Positions 8,672 through 14,986 of a DNA stretch of 21,507 bases are shown piece after piece. Source of the stretch: Pseudomonadota bacterium (GTDB lineage: Bacteria; Pseudomonadota; Gammaproteobacteria; Burkholderiales; Burkholderiaceae_F); assembly GCA_023443095.1 (NCBI GenBank), contig JAEZVV010000020.1:1-21507 (forward strand). Reading direction: 5' to 3'. The notes beneath the pieces were generated by a model. The model was not told where the DNA came from and made no database searches. It saw only the letters and a list, made by a program, of their open reading frames with translations. Every line of letters begins with the position of its first letter. Positions within the stretch are counted from its first letter, which is position 1. A program made the translations under genes and the position numbers.

Positions 8672-9080
8672 GGGGCGCGACTCCCTGCTCGCCCTGTCCG
8701 ACGCGGCGATCGTGCTTGGCTTCGATTTCGGCGCCAAGCGCCTGGGCGTGGCCGTGGGCAACGCACTCACGCGCAACGCGCGGCCGCTTTCGACGCTCGA
8801 CTCGAGCACCAACGATGCGCGCTGGAAGGGGGTGAGCCGGGTGCTTGCCGACTGGGAGCCGGTCCTGCTGGTGGTCGGGATCCCGCGCCACCCCGACGGC
8901 AACGAACACGAGATGACGCTCCGCTGCGAACGTTTTGCGCGCCAGCTCGAGGGGCGTTACGGCCTGCCGGTGGAGCGCGTCGACGAACGATATTCGTCGG
9001 CCGTGGTGGCCGACGAAGACGACATCGACGCGGCGGCGGCAGCGGTCATCCTGCAGCAGTGGTTCGACCAATGCGTTTGA
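8664..9080 (+). CDS. ruvX: Putative pre-16S rRNA nuclease / Holliday junction resolvase-like YqgF (RuvX)
   Basis: A protein of 138 residues of the RNase H-like YqgF family. YqgF is implicated in 16S rRNA 5'-end maturation and was earlier proposed to resolve Holliday junctions. The first catalytic acid lies in GFDFGAKRLGVAVG. The middle block is LLVVGIPRHPDGNEHEM, followed by VERVDERYSS, and the closing DAAAAAVILQQW supplies the last acidic position. The ATG at 8664 lies inside algH and gives an 8-nt overlap. The frame upstream of it is only algH antiframe sequence. The length is typical and no key residue is missing. Confidence 0.95.
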   Translation: MPEGRDSLLALSDAAIVLGFDFGAKRLGVAVGNALTRNARPLSTLDSSTNDARWKGVSRVLADWEPVLLVVGIPRHPDGNEHEMTLRCERFARQLEGRYGLPVERVDERYSSAVVADEDDIDAAAAAVILQQWFDQCV

Positions 9081-9081
9081 T

Positions 9082-9099
9082 CCAGGTGAAATTACCTGG
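9082..9099. promoter_or_regulatory. Perfect 6-bp inverted repeat, candidate operator
   Basis: CCAGGT and ACCTGG flank a 6-nt centre GAAATT, giving an 18-bp palindrome with two further matching centre bases (A9089/T9092). It begins one base after the ruvX stop and ends two bases before the -35 hexamer of the candidate promoter. That is where an activator or repressor dimer might bind. No known regulator consensus is claimed. Confidence 0.35.
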
Positions 9100-9100
9100 C

Positions 9101-9128
9101 TTGGTTGCCTGGTTTTGTCGGCTACAAT
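9101..9128 (+). promoter_or_regulatory. Candidate sigma-70 promoter ahead of the pyr leader
   Basis: TTGGTT at 9101-9106 and TACAAT at 9123-9128 are separated by 16 nt. Transcription would start near 9135, 54 nt after the ruvX stop, and enter the mini-ORF and terminator region. This is the best-matching promoter pair seen in the window. Confidence 0.55.
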
Positions 9129-9153
9129 TCCAAGGTTTGCTCATCGGAAACTC

Positions 9154-9277
9154 ATGTCCCTCGATTCCCTCCCCACCTTCCGGAACACCGCGCACAACGC
9201 GGCGTTTGGCGCTGGCATGGAGCGTCGCTGATGAGAGGTGATTCCCGATGATTCGCAACGAACAGAAAGGCCGGTAG
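9154..9277 (+). other. Chain of three overlapping mini-ORFs (possible leader peptides)
   Basis: Three tiny reading frames follow one another with stop-start overlaps. The first is 9154-9231 (25 residues, MSLDSLPTFRNTAHN and onward to ERR). The second is 9231-9251 (MRGDSR) joined by TGATG. The third is 9248-9277 (MIRNEQKGR) joined by ATGA. The third has a strong ribosome binding site, GAGGTGA, ending 6 nt before its ATG. Its stop TAG directly follows the 5' arm of the terminator. A ribosome finishing it would cover that arm, as in leader-peptide attenuation. The codons show no run of a single amino acid. Whether any of them is translated is an inference. Confidence 0.35.
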
Positions 9278-9303
9278 CCATTGGAGCTCCCGGCCTTTTT
9301 TTT
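9266..9303 (+). terminator. Intrinsic terminator or attenuator upstream of the 68-residue gene
   Basis: The arms AAAGGCCGG (9266-9274) and CCGGCCTTT (9290-9298) form a 9-bp stem around a 15-nt loop. A run of eight T (9296-9303) begins within the 3' arm. This is a textbook Rho-independent terminator. It lies 42 nt before the next gene, so it either ends the upstream transcript or attenuates entry into the pyr genes. Confidence 0.85.
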
Positions 9304-9344
9304 GAAAGCTCTATCCGTAACCATAATCACATAAAGGAATATCA

Positions 9345-9551
9345 ATGGCTGAGGTCGGTAACTTCATCGAGATGCAACGGGAACTGAAGCGTTGCGCGGG
9401 GCTGGGAATTCAAGCCGACTTCACGGGCCAATACATCGTGTTGCTGGGCGGAGGCTGCGACTCGCTGCGCTTCCATGTGGGCAGCGTCGACCGCCTGAAG
9501 ACTTTCGTCGACGGTTACGAGCGGGCTGTCGGCGCGCGCCGATCGGCCTGA
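9345..9551 (+). CDS. Unknown small protein, 68 residues
   Basis: A small soluble-looking protein starting MAEVGNFIEMQRELKRCAG and ending YERAVGARRSA. The ATG has a strong ribosome binding site, AAAGGAA, about 5-6 nt upstream. Base use matches the neighbouring genes. This makes it a credible gene despite its size. No domain, signal peptide or membrane helix is recognised. The centre contains GQYIVLLGGGCDSLRFH, with two cysteines in the whole protein. It lies between two terminator-like hairpins and just ahead of pyrR, which suggests a link with the pyrimidine operon, but no function is proposed. Confidence 0.75.
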   Translation: MAEVGNFIEMQRELKRCAGLGIQADFTGQYIVLLGGGCDSLRFHVGSVDRLKTFVDGYERAVGARRSA

Positions 9552-9560
9552 TTAAGATCT

Positions 9561-9589
9561 GCCGCGGGGCCGCGGTCCCGCGGCGTTTT
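9561..9589 (+). terminator. GC-rich terminator-like hairpin 30 nt before pyrR
   Basis: GCCGCGGG (9561-9568) pairs perfectly with CCCGCGGC (9577-9584) around an 8-nt loop, followed by GTTTT. The block holds three CCGCGG copies spaced 8 nt apart, at 9562, 9570 and 9578. Since CCGCGG is self-complementary, copy 1 can pair with copy 3, or partly with copy 2. The T-run is short, so termination may be partial. It could separate the 68-residue gene from pyrR or act as a second attenuator. Confidence 0.5.
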
Positions 9590-9618
9590 CGAACCCCTTC
9601 AAAGCGCCTATCCACACC

Positions 9619-10122
9619 ATGATCCAGCTCGATGCCGAGGCGATTTATCGCCAGCTAGCCCATCGCATTCGCGACGAATACGCAGGACGGGACCTCCGCC
9701 TGGTCGGCATCCACACCGGTGGCGTGTGGCTGGCCGAGCGCCTGCGCCAGGACCTGGGCGTCGCGGCCGAGGTCGGCGTGCTCGACGTCAGCTTCTACCG
9801 TGACGATTTCGACACCACCGGCCTGCATGCCAACGTCAAGCCGTCGACCATCAGCTTCGATGTCGGCGGCGCCCACATCCTCCTGGTCGACGACGTGCTC
9901 TACACCGGTCGCACGATCCGCGCGGCGATGAACGAGTTGTTCGACTACGGGCGCCCGGCGGCGATCGACCTCGCGGTGCTGGTCGACCGCGGCGGCCGCG
10001 AACTGCCGATTGCCGCGCGTTTCGTCGGCCGCACCCTCGAAGTGCCGGCCGACGTCAGCGTGGTCTTGACCCGCGACGAGTCGCTCCGCCTCAACCTGAC
10101 CCTGGAGCAAAGCCATGCCTAG
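9619..10122 (+). CDS. pyrR: Bifunctional pyr operon regulator / uracil phosphoribosyltransferase PyrR
   Basis: A protein of 167 residues of the type I phosphoribosyltransferase fold. The PRPP-binding loop DDVLYTGRT is at residues 91-99, preceded by GGAHILLV. The family blocks LVGIHTGGVWLAERL and VLDVSFYRDD are clear, and LVDRGGRELPIAARFVGR completes the PyrR pattern. In Bacillus PyrR binds pyr mRNA to control attenuation. In proteobacteria it also regulates pyr genes, by mechanisms less well defined. No Shine-Dalgarno sequence precedes the ATG. A terminator-like hairpin ends 30 nt upstream. The 3' end overlaps pyrB by 8 nt. Confidence 0.96.
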   Translation: MIQLDAEAIYRQLAHRIRDEYAGRDLRLVGIHTGGVWLAERLRQDLGVAAEVGVLDVSFYRDDFDTTGLHANVKPSTISFDVGGAHILLVDDVLYTGRTIRAAMNELFDYGRPAAIDLAVLVDRGGRELPIAARFVGRTLEVPADVSVVLTRDESLRLNLTLEQSHA

Positions 10123-11086
10123 CTTCGGCCGCCATCCCCAGCTCAATCGCAACGGCGAGCTGCACCACTTGCTATCGACCGAAGGATTGCCGCGGGCCAT
10201 CCTCGAGCAGATTCTCGCCACCGCCGACAGCTTCATCAACGTCGCCGAGCGCGAAGTGAAAAACGTGCCGCTCTTGCGCGGCAAGCAGGTCTTCAACCTG
10301 TTCTTCGAAAACAGCACCCGCACCCGCACCACCTTCGAGATCGCGGCGCGGCGCCTGTCGGCCGACGTCTTCAACCTCGACATCACGCGCTCCTCGACGA
10401 CCAAGGGCGAGAGCCTGATGGACACGATCAACAACCTCACCGCGATGCAGGCCGACACTTTTGTGGTGCGGCATTCGGCGAGCGGAGCGCCCTACCTGAT
10501 CGCGCAACACGTTGCTCCGCACGTGCACGTGATCAATGCCGGCGACGGCCGCCACGCGCACCCGACCCAGGGCATGCTCGACATGTACACGATCCGCCAC
10601 TACAAGCGCGATTTCACCCAGCTGCGGGTGGCGATCGTGGGCGACATCGTCCATTCGCGAGTGGCGCGCTCTGACATCCACGCGCTGACCACGCTCGGCG
10701 TGCCGGAAGTGCGAGCCGTGGGGCCGCGCACTTTGCTGCCCGATGGGCTCGAGCAGATGGGGGTGCGCGTGTTCCACGACATGGACGAAGGCATCCGCGA
10801 TGCCGACGTGATCATCATGCTGAGGCTGCAGAACGAACGCATGAACGGCGCCCTGCTGCCCTCGGCCGACGAATACTTCCGCACCTACGGCCTGACGCTC
10901 GAGCGCCTCGCGCTCGCCAAGCCCGATGCGATCGTGATGCATCCTGGCCCGATCAACCGGGGGGTCGAAATCGCCTCGAGCGTGGCCGACGGCGCGCAGA
11001 GCGTGATCCTGCCGCAGGTCACTTTTGGCATCGCGGTGCGTATGGCCGTGATGGCCATCACCGCTTCTTCGCAGAGCTACTCATGA
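10115..11086 (+). CDS. pyrB: Aspartate carbamoyltransferase catalytic subunit
   Basis: A protein of 323 residues catalysing the first committed step of pyrimidine synthesis: carbamoyl phosphate plus aspartate to N-carbamoyl-aspartate. The carbamoyl-phosphate site STRTRTTF is at residues 67-74. RHSASGAPY and HPTQGMLDMYTI are the next conserved blocks, and MHPGPINRGVEI near the C terminus carries the aspartate-site loop. All catalytic motifs appear intact. It starts inside pyrR (8-nt overlap), and its stop overlaps the next gene by 4 nt (ATGA). No pyrI regulatory subunit is present. This matches the class A type of enzyme, which forms a complex with a dihydroorotase-like partner. Confidence 0.98.
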   Translation: MPSFGRHPQLNRNGELHHLLSTEGLPRAILEQILATADSFINVAEREVKNVPLLRGKQVFNLFFENSTRTRTTFEIAARRLSADVFNLDITRSSTTKGESLMDTINNLTAMQADTFVVRHSASGAPYLIAQHVAPHVHVINAGDGRHAHPTQGMLDMYTIRHYKRDFTQLRVAIVGDIVHSRVARSDIHALTTLGVPEVRAVGPRTLLPDGLEQMGVRVFHDMDEGIRDADVIIMLRLQNERMNGALLPSADEYFRTYGLTLERLALAKPDAIVMHPGPINRGVEIASSVADGAQSVILPQVTFGIAVRMAVMAITASSQSYS

Positions 11087-12354
11087 AGCTGCATATCAAG
11101 AACGGCCGCCTGATCGACCCGGCCAGCGGACATGACGCCACGGCCGACCTGTTTGTGACCGATGGCCGCATCGCCGCCATCGGCCTCGCTCCGGCCGATT
11201 TCGCGGCGGAGCGGGTGATCGACGCGTCCGGCTGCGTTGTTGCGCCCGGGCTGGTCGATCTGTCCGCCCGCATGCGCGAGCCCGGGCACGAAGGCGCCCT
11301 GAAGCGAGAGATGGCGGCGGCGCTCGCCGGCGGCGTGACCGGGCTTGCCTGCCCGCCCGACACCGACCCGCCGATCGACGAGCCGAGCCTGGTGCGAGAG
11401 CTGCGCCAGCGCTCGCGCGAGGCCAAGGGAGCGCGGCTCTACCCGATAGGCGCGCTGACGGTGAAACTCGCCGGTGAGGCGCTGGCCGAGATCGATACCC
11501 TGGCCGGCGTCGGCTGCGTCGCCTTTGCCCAGACCGGCCGTCTGCCGCGCGACAACCGCCTGCTCTACCAAGCGCTGCGTTACGCCAAGACCCACGAGCT
11601 GCCGGTGTGGTTGCGCCCGGTTGATGCTGCGCTCGCTGGCAACGGGGTGGCGGCTTCGGGCCCGGTGGCGAGCCGGCTCGGCCTGCCCGGAGTGCCGGTG
11701 GCGGCCGAAACGGTGGCCTTGCACACGATTTTCGAGCTGGTGCGGGAAACCGGCGCCCGCGTCCATCTGCGCCGCCTCTCGAGCGCGGCCGGGCTGGAGC
11801 TGGTGCGATCGGCCAAGCGCGAAGGTCTGCCGGTGACGGCCGAAGTCGGCATCCACCACGTACACCTGATCGATGTCGACATCGGCTACTTCAACAGCGC
11901 CTACCGGCTCGATCCGCCGCTGCGCGGTGCGCGCGACCGCGACGCGATCCGGGCCGCACTGGCCGACGGCACGCTCGACGCGATCTGCTCCGACCATGCG
12001 CCGCGCAGCCTCGACGCCAAGCTGCGGCCGTTCGAAGAGGCCGCGCCGGGGGCGACCGGGCTCGAGACCCTGCTGCCGCTCACGCTCAAATGGGCGAGCG
12101 AGACCGGCACCCCCCTGGTGCAGGCGCTGGCCAAGGTGACGAGCGCGTCGGCGCAAGTGCTCAACGAAGACACCGGCCGCCTGCAGGTGGGGGCCAAGGC
12201 CGACATCGTGGTCTTCGACCCGGCCGCGACCTGGACCGTAAACTCCGACTCGATCGTGTCGGCCGGCAAGAACTCGCCATATTTCGGGCTTGAACTCGAA
12301 GGCCGTGCCCGCCTGACCATTGTCGGCGGCGAAGTCCGTTTCGAACGGGCCTGA
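11083..12354 (+). CDS. pyrC': Dihydroorotase-like protein PyrC' lacking metal ligands (probably non-catalytic)
   Basis: A protein of 423 residues with the amidohydrolase fold of class I dihydroorotases, ending in the usual ADIVVFDPAATWTV and TIVGGEVRFE. The metal-binding HxH of active enzymes (consensus GLIDPHVHLREPG) is replaced. Here residues 56-68 read GLVDLSARMREPG, with Ser61 and Arg63 in place of the histidines. The expected SDDG and HCED blocks are also lost (AQTGR and RPVDA stand there), and HxxH is HLRR. The late DHAP motif survives as SDHAPR. Pseudomonas PyrC' is known to be inactive yet needed to assemble active PyrB, and this gene fits that role. An active pyrC should exist elsewhere. 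It overlaps pyrB by 4 nt. Confidence 0.93.
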   Translation: MKLHIKNGRLIDPASGHDATADLFVTDGRIAAIGLAPADFAAERVIDASGCVVAPGLVDLSARMREPGHEGALKREMAAALAGGVTGLACPPDTDPPIDEPSLVRELRQRSREAKGARLYPIGALTVKLAGEALAEIDTLAGVGCVAFAQTGRLPRDNRLLYQALRYAKTHELPVWLRPVDAALAGNGVAASGPVASRLGLPGVPVAAETVALHTIFELVRETGARVHLRRLSSAAGLELVRSAKREGLPVTAEVGIHHVHLIDVDIGYFNSAYRLDPPLRGARDRDAIRAALADGTLDAICSDHAPRSLDAKLRPFEEAAPGATGLETLLPLTLKWASETGTPLVQALAKVTSASAQVLNEDTGRLQVGAKADIVVFDPAATWTVNSDSIVSAGKNSPYFGLELEGRARLTIVGGEVRFERA

Positions 12355-12368
12355 CGGTCGGCCCCCCG

Positions 12369-12402
12369 CCGGGCCTCGAGCGAGGCCCGGTTTTGATTTT
12401 TC
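12369..12402 (+). terminator. Rho-independent terminator after the pyr operon
   Basis: CCGGGCCTC (12369-12377) and GAGGCCCGG (12382-12390) form a perfect 9-bp stem with a GAGC loop, followed by the T-rich tract TTTTGATTTTT. It begins 15 nt after the pyrC' stop and closes the pyrR-pyrB-pyrC' unit. Confidence 0.88.
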
Positions 12403-12429
12403 TGTCCGGATGGAACGCTTGGACCGGTG

Positions 12430-13311
12430 ATGCGAGTGTGGTTGGCTGGGTTACGTATGGTGGGGATGTGCGCCTATCTGGTCGGCGTACTGATCCTGAC
12501 GGCAGGTTTCTTTCCCTGGTTTTCGCAGAGCTGGCGCGGGCGCAACACGCGCCGGTGGGCCCGGCTGCTGCTGTGGATCACGGGGGTGAGGCTACGGGTG
12601 AGCGGGCGCGAGCTGCCCGAGGCGCTGGCCTGCACTGGCGTCGAAGCCTGGAGCCAGGGGCGGCTGGTGCTTGCCAACCATGTTTCCTGGCTCGATATTT
12701 TCGCCATCGATGCGGCGCTGCCGGCCCGCTTCATCGCCAAGGCCGAGATCGGCCGCTGGCCCCTGGTGGGCTGGATGGTCACGGCCGCCGGCACCTTGTA
12801 CATCGAACGTGGGCGGCGCCATGCGGTGGCGTCGATGAACGACCACGTGGCCGCCCATCTCAAGCAGGGCGAGACCGTGGCCGTGTTCCCCGAGGGCACG
12901 ACGACGGCGGGCGATACCCTGCTGCCGTTCCACTCGAACCTGGTGGCGCCGGCGATCGAGGTCGGCTGCGAGATCTGGCCGGTGGCGCTGCGTTACACCG
13001 AGGCCGGCCGGCCCACGAGCACGCCGGCGTACGTCGGCGACGTGTCGCTGCTGGCCTCGGTCTGGCGCATCGTTTCGGCGCGGCAGCTGGAGGTGGAAGT
13101 GGCTTTCCTGCCGGCCGTGCCTGCGCGCGACGCGACCCGCCACGCATTGACCGAAGCGGCCCGCCAAAGCGTGGCTGCGCACCTTGGGCTGGCGGTCGAG
13201 CCGCGCCGGCGCGCGGCCGAGCGTCGCCTCAGGCCAGAGGCAGACCCGGGACCTGGGCTTGCGGACAGCGCACCTGAAACACCGCTCGATCCGGCAGGCG
13301 AATCGCGGTAA
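12430..13311 (+). CDS. plsC: 1-acyl-sn-glycerol-3-phosphate acyltransferase (PlsC/LPLAT family)
   Basis: A protein of 293 residues that acylates lysophosphatidic acid to phosphatidic acid at the inner membrane. A hydrophobic N-terminal segment (about 4-31) anchors it. The acyltransferase motif NHVSWLD is at residues 83-89 (His84, Asp89) and the substrate motif FPEGTTT at 153-159. A GTG at 12427 would add one residue. The ATG is preferred because GGA stands 6 nt before it. The C-terminal tail after about residue 255 is rich in Arg and Pro, shows no conserved motif, and is partly read antisense to the end of apaH. The gene follows the pyr terminator, so it may have its own promoter or rely on readthrough. 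Confidence 0.92.
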   Translation: MRVWLAGLRMVGMCAYLVGVLILTAGFFPWFSQSWRGRNTRRWARLLLWITGVRLRVSGRELPEALACTGVEAWSQGRLVLANHVSWLDIFAIDAALPARFIAKAEIGRWPLVGWMVTAAGTLYIERGRRHAVASMNDHVAAHLKQGETVAVFPEGTTTAGDTLLPFHSNLVAPAIEVGCEIWPVALRYTEAGRPTSTPAYVGDVSLLASVWRIVSARQLEVEVAFLPAVPARDATRHALTEAARQSVAAHLGLAVEPRRRAAERRLRPEADPGPGLADSAPETPLDPAGESR

Positions 13312-14053
13312 GTCGGCCCCCCCAGACGCAGCCGGTGTCGATCGCGATCAGGTGCTCGCGCTGCATCAGACCCAGGGTCGACCAGTGGGCAAAGACGATC
13401 AAGTCCCTGGCCGCGGCCCGGTCGGGGGCGTCGAACCAAGGCCGGTAGCCGGGCGGAGCCTGGTTCGAGCCTTCCTTGATCGAAAAATCGATAGCCCCGT
13501 CGGGAGCCAGGAAACGCAGGCGGGTCATGCCGTTGATGATCAGGCGTTGGCGATCGGCGCCGCGCAGATCGTCCGACCAGTGAGCGGGCTGGTTGCCGTA
13601 CATGGTCGAGAGCGCGTCGCGCCAGCGGTCCGACCGCAGGCCTTGCTCGACTTCGGCGGCCAGTTCGAGCGCCTGCTCGACCGACCACGCCGGCAGCAGG
13701 CCGGCATGCACGAACAGGGCACCGGCTTCTCGATGCACCAGCGGCCATCGCCGCAGCCAGTCGATCAGTTCGTCGCGGTCGGGCGCGGCCAGGATCTCGC
13801 CCAGGGTGTCGCTGGGGTGTTCGGCGCGGACGCCGGCGGCGACCGCCAGCAGATGCAGGTCGTGGTTGCCGAGCACGCAGGTCGCCCGGTCGCCCAGGTC
13901 GCGCACGCGGCGCAGCGTGGCGAGCGAGGCCGGGCCGCGATTGACGAGGTCACCAACAAAAATCAGGCGGGCAGCGTCGGGAATCTGGGTCAGCAAACGT
14001 TCAAGGCTGCCGAGGCAGCCTTGAACGTCGCCGATGGCGTAAATGGGGTTCAT
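13229..14053 (-). CDS. apaH: Symmetrical bis(5'-nucleosyl)-tetraphosphatase ApaH
   Basis: A protein of 274 residues that cleaves diadenosine tetraphosphate (Ap4A) to two ADP. It is a metallophosphoesterase with motifs GDVQG (8-12), GDLVNRG (34-40) and GNHD (62-65), plus FVHAGLLPAW and FAHWSTLG further on. The closing AIDTGCVWGGRLTAIRL is typical of the family. The chosen start gives MNPIYAIGDVQG, like other family members. An in-frame ATG at 14062 would add three residues. Neither has a clear ribosome binding site. Its last 83 bp overlap the 3' end of plsC on the other strand. Confidence 0.95.
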   Translation of the reverse strand: MNPIYAIGDVQGCLGSLERLLTQIPDAARLIFVGDLVNRGPASLATLRRVRDLGDRATCVLGNHDLHLLAVAAGVRAEHPSDTLGEILAAPDRDELIDWLRRWPLVHREAGALFVHAGLLPAWSVEQALELAAEVEQGLRSDRWRDALSTMYGNQPAHWSDDLRGADRQRLIINGMTRLRFLAPDGAIDFSIKEGSNQAPPGYRPWFDAPDRAAARDLIVFAHWSTLGLMQREHLIAIDTGCVWGGRLTAIRLPDRAVFQVRCPQAQVPGLPLA

Positions 14054-14105
14054 GCGCGCCATGCTAATCGAGCGACGGCGGATGGGCTGCTAGCATGCGC
14101 GCCAT
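14051..14105. repeat. 12-bp direct repeat spanning the apaH-galU divergent starts
   Basis: CATGCGCGCCAT occurs exactly at 14051-14062 and again at 14094-14105, a 43-bp period. The arms also form an imperfect inverted repeat: GCGCGCCATGCTA (14054-14066) against TAGCATGCGCGC (14091-14102), with one extra base. TAGCAT therefore appears as a possible -10 on each strand. The first copy contains both candidate apaH start codons. Confidence 0.45.
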
Positions 14106-14124
14106 TTCATCGACTTGCACCACC

Positions 14125-14961
14125 ATGAAACCCGTACGCAAAGCCGTTTTCCCGGTTGCCGGCCTCGGCACCCGCTTTTTGCCCGCCACCAAGGCGATGC
14201 CCAAGGAAATGCTGCCGGTGGTCGACAAGCCCTTGATCGAATACGCGGTGGAGGAGGCGGTGGCGGCCGGCATCACCGACATGATCTTCATCACCGGCCG
14301 TCACAAGCGGGCGATCGAGGACCACTTCGACCGTGCGCCCGAGCTCGAGGCCGAGCTTGCCGCCAAGGGCAAGGACGAGTTGCTCAGGATCGTGCGCGAG
14401 ATCGCTCCTGCCGGCGTGAACTTCATCTACATCCGCCAGCCCGAGCCGCTGGGCCTGGGCCATGCCGTGTTGTGCGCGCAGCCGGTGGTGGGCGACGAAC
14501 CATTCGCCGTGATCCTGGCCGACGACTTGATCGATGCCGCCCTGCCCGCGATCGGCCAGCTGGCAGCGGCGCGGGAGGCCTTGGGCGGCGGCAGCGTGCT
14601 GGCGGTGCAGGACGTGCCGCTCGCCGACACCCGTAAGTACGGCATCGTGAAAGCCGTGCCGCTGGACGAGCGCACGGCGCGGATCGAACACATGGTGGAA
14701 AAACCGGCGCCGGACGTGGCGCCGTCGACGCTGGCGGTGATCGGTCGCTACGTGCTCGAGCCTGAAGTTTTTGAGCATCTGAAGACGATCCCGCGCGGCG
14801 CCGGCGGCGAGATCCAGCTCACCGACGCCATCGCCCGCCTGCTGCCTGAAGGTAAGACGTATTCGCACCGTTACGAAGGCCTGCGCTTCGATTGCGGTTC
14901 GAAGGAAGGCTTCCTGGCGGCAACGGTGCACTTCGCCCGCAAGGCGGGTTATTCGATCTGA
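14125..14961 (+). CDS. galU: UTP--glucose-1-phosphate uridylyltransferase GalU
   Basis: A protein of 278 residues that makes UDP-glucose from UTP and glucose-1-phosphate, a precursor for lipopolysaccharide and exopolysaccharide. The nucleotide-binding opening VFPVAGLGTRFLPATKAM (residues 8-25) and PKEMLPVVDKPLIEYAVEEA follow directly. Later blocks are RQPEPLGLGHAVLCA, FAVILADDLID, VEKPAPDVAPSTLAVIGRY, GAGGEIQLTDAI and RFDCGSKEGFL, all family typical. The frame is open to an ATG at 14095, but the ATG at 14125 matches the usual N terminus. No Shine-Dalgarno sequence is evident. It is convergent with rfaE2, 25 nt beyond its stop. Confidence 0.97.
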   Translation: MKPVRKAVFPVAGLGTRFLPATKAMPKEMLPVVDKPLIEYAVEEAVAAGITDMIFITGRHKRAIEDHFDRAPELEAELAAKGKDELLRIVREIAPAGVNFIYIRQPEPLGLGHAVLCAQPVVGDEPFAVILADDLIDAALPAIGQLAAAREALGGGSVLAVQDVPLADTRKYGIVKAVPLDERTARIEHMVEKPAPDVAPSTLAVIGRYVLEPEVFEHLKTIPRGAGGEIQLTDAIARLLPEGKTYSHRYEGLRFDCGSKEGFLAATVHFARKAGYSI

Positions 14962-14986
14962 AGAATGCGCTCCGACCGGGCCGGGC

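Larger units (their letters stand above)
9135..9303 (+). ncRNA. Candidate structured leader RNA or small RNA upstream of the pyr cluster
   Basis: From the predicted start near 9135 to the end of the U-run at 9303 is about 170 nt. Long-range pairing is visible: TCATCGG (9141-9147) with CCGATGA (9245-9251), continued by CTCAT (9151-9155) with ATGAG (9231-9235). A local hairpin CCGCG/CGCGG lies near 9188-9202. An alternative helix CTCATC (9140-9145) with GATGAG (9230-9235) excludes part of the first, so the RNA could switch between folds. It could be an attenuator leader, or an independent small RNA ending at the terminator. No known RNA family is recognised. Confidence 0.4.

Noticed and set aside
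8030..8902. Upstream extension of the photolyase frame to about 764 residues
   Set aside because: The added part is antisense to algH and ruvX, and family members begin at the LVWFRRDLR block. The start at 8029 is preferred.
9228..9268. Hammerhead-ribozyme-like CTGATGA followed later by GAAA
   Set aside because: Stem II does not pair properly and GAAA is not at the required place, so the match is by chance.
9135..9303. 6S RNA, considered because of the roughly 170-nt length and long-range pairing
   Set aside because: The central bubble and the conserved sequence blocks of 6S RNA are not apparent.
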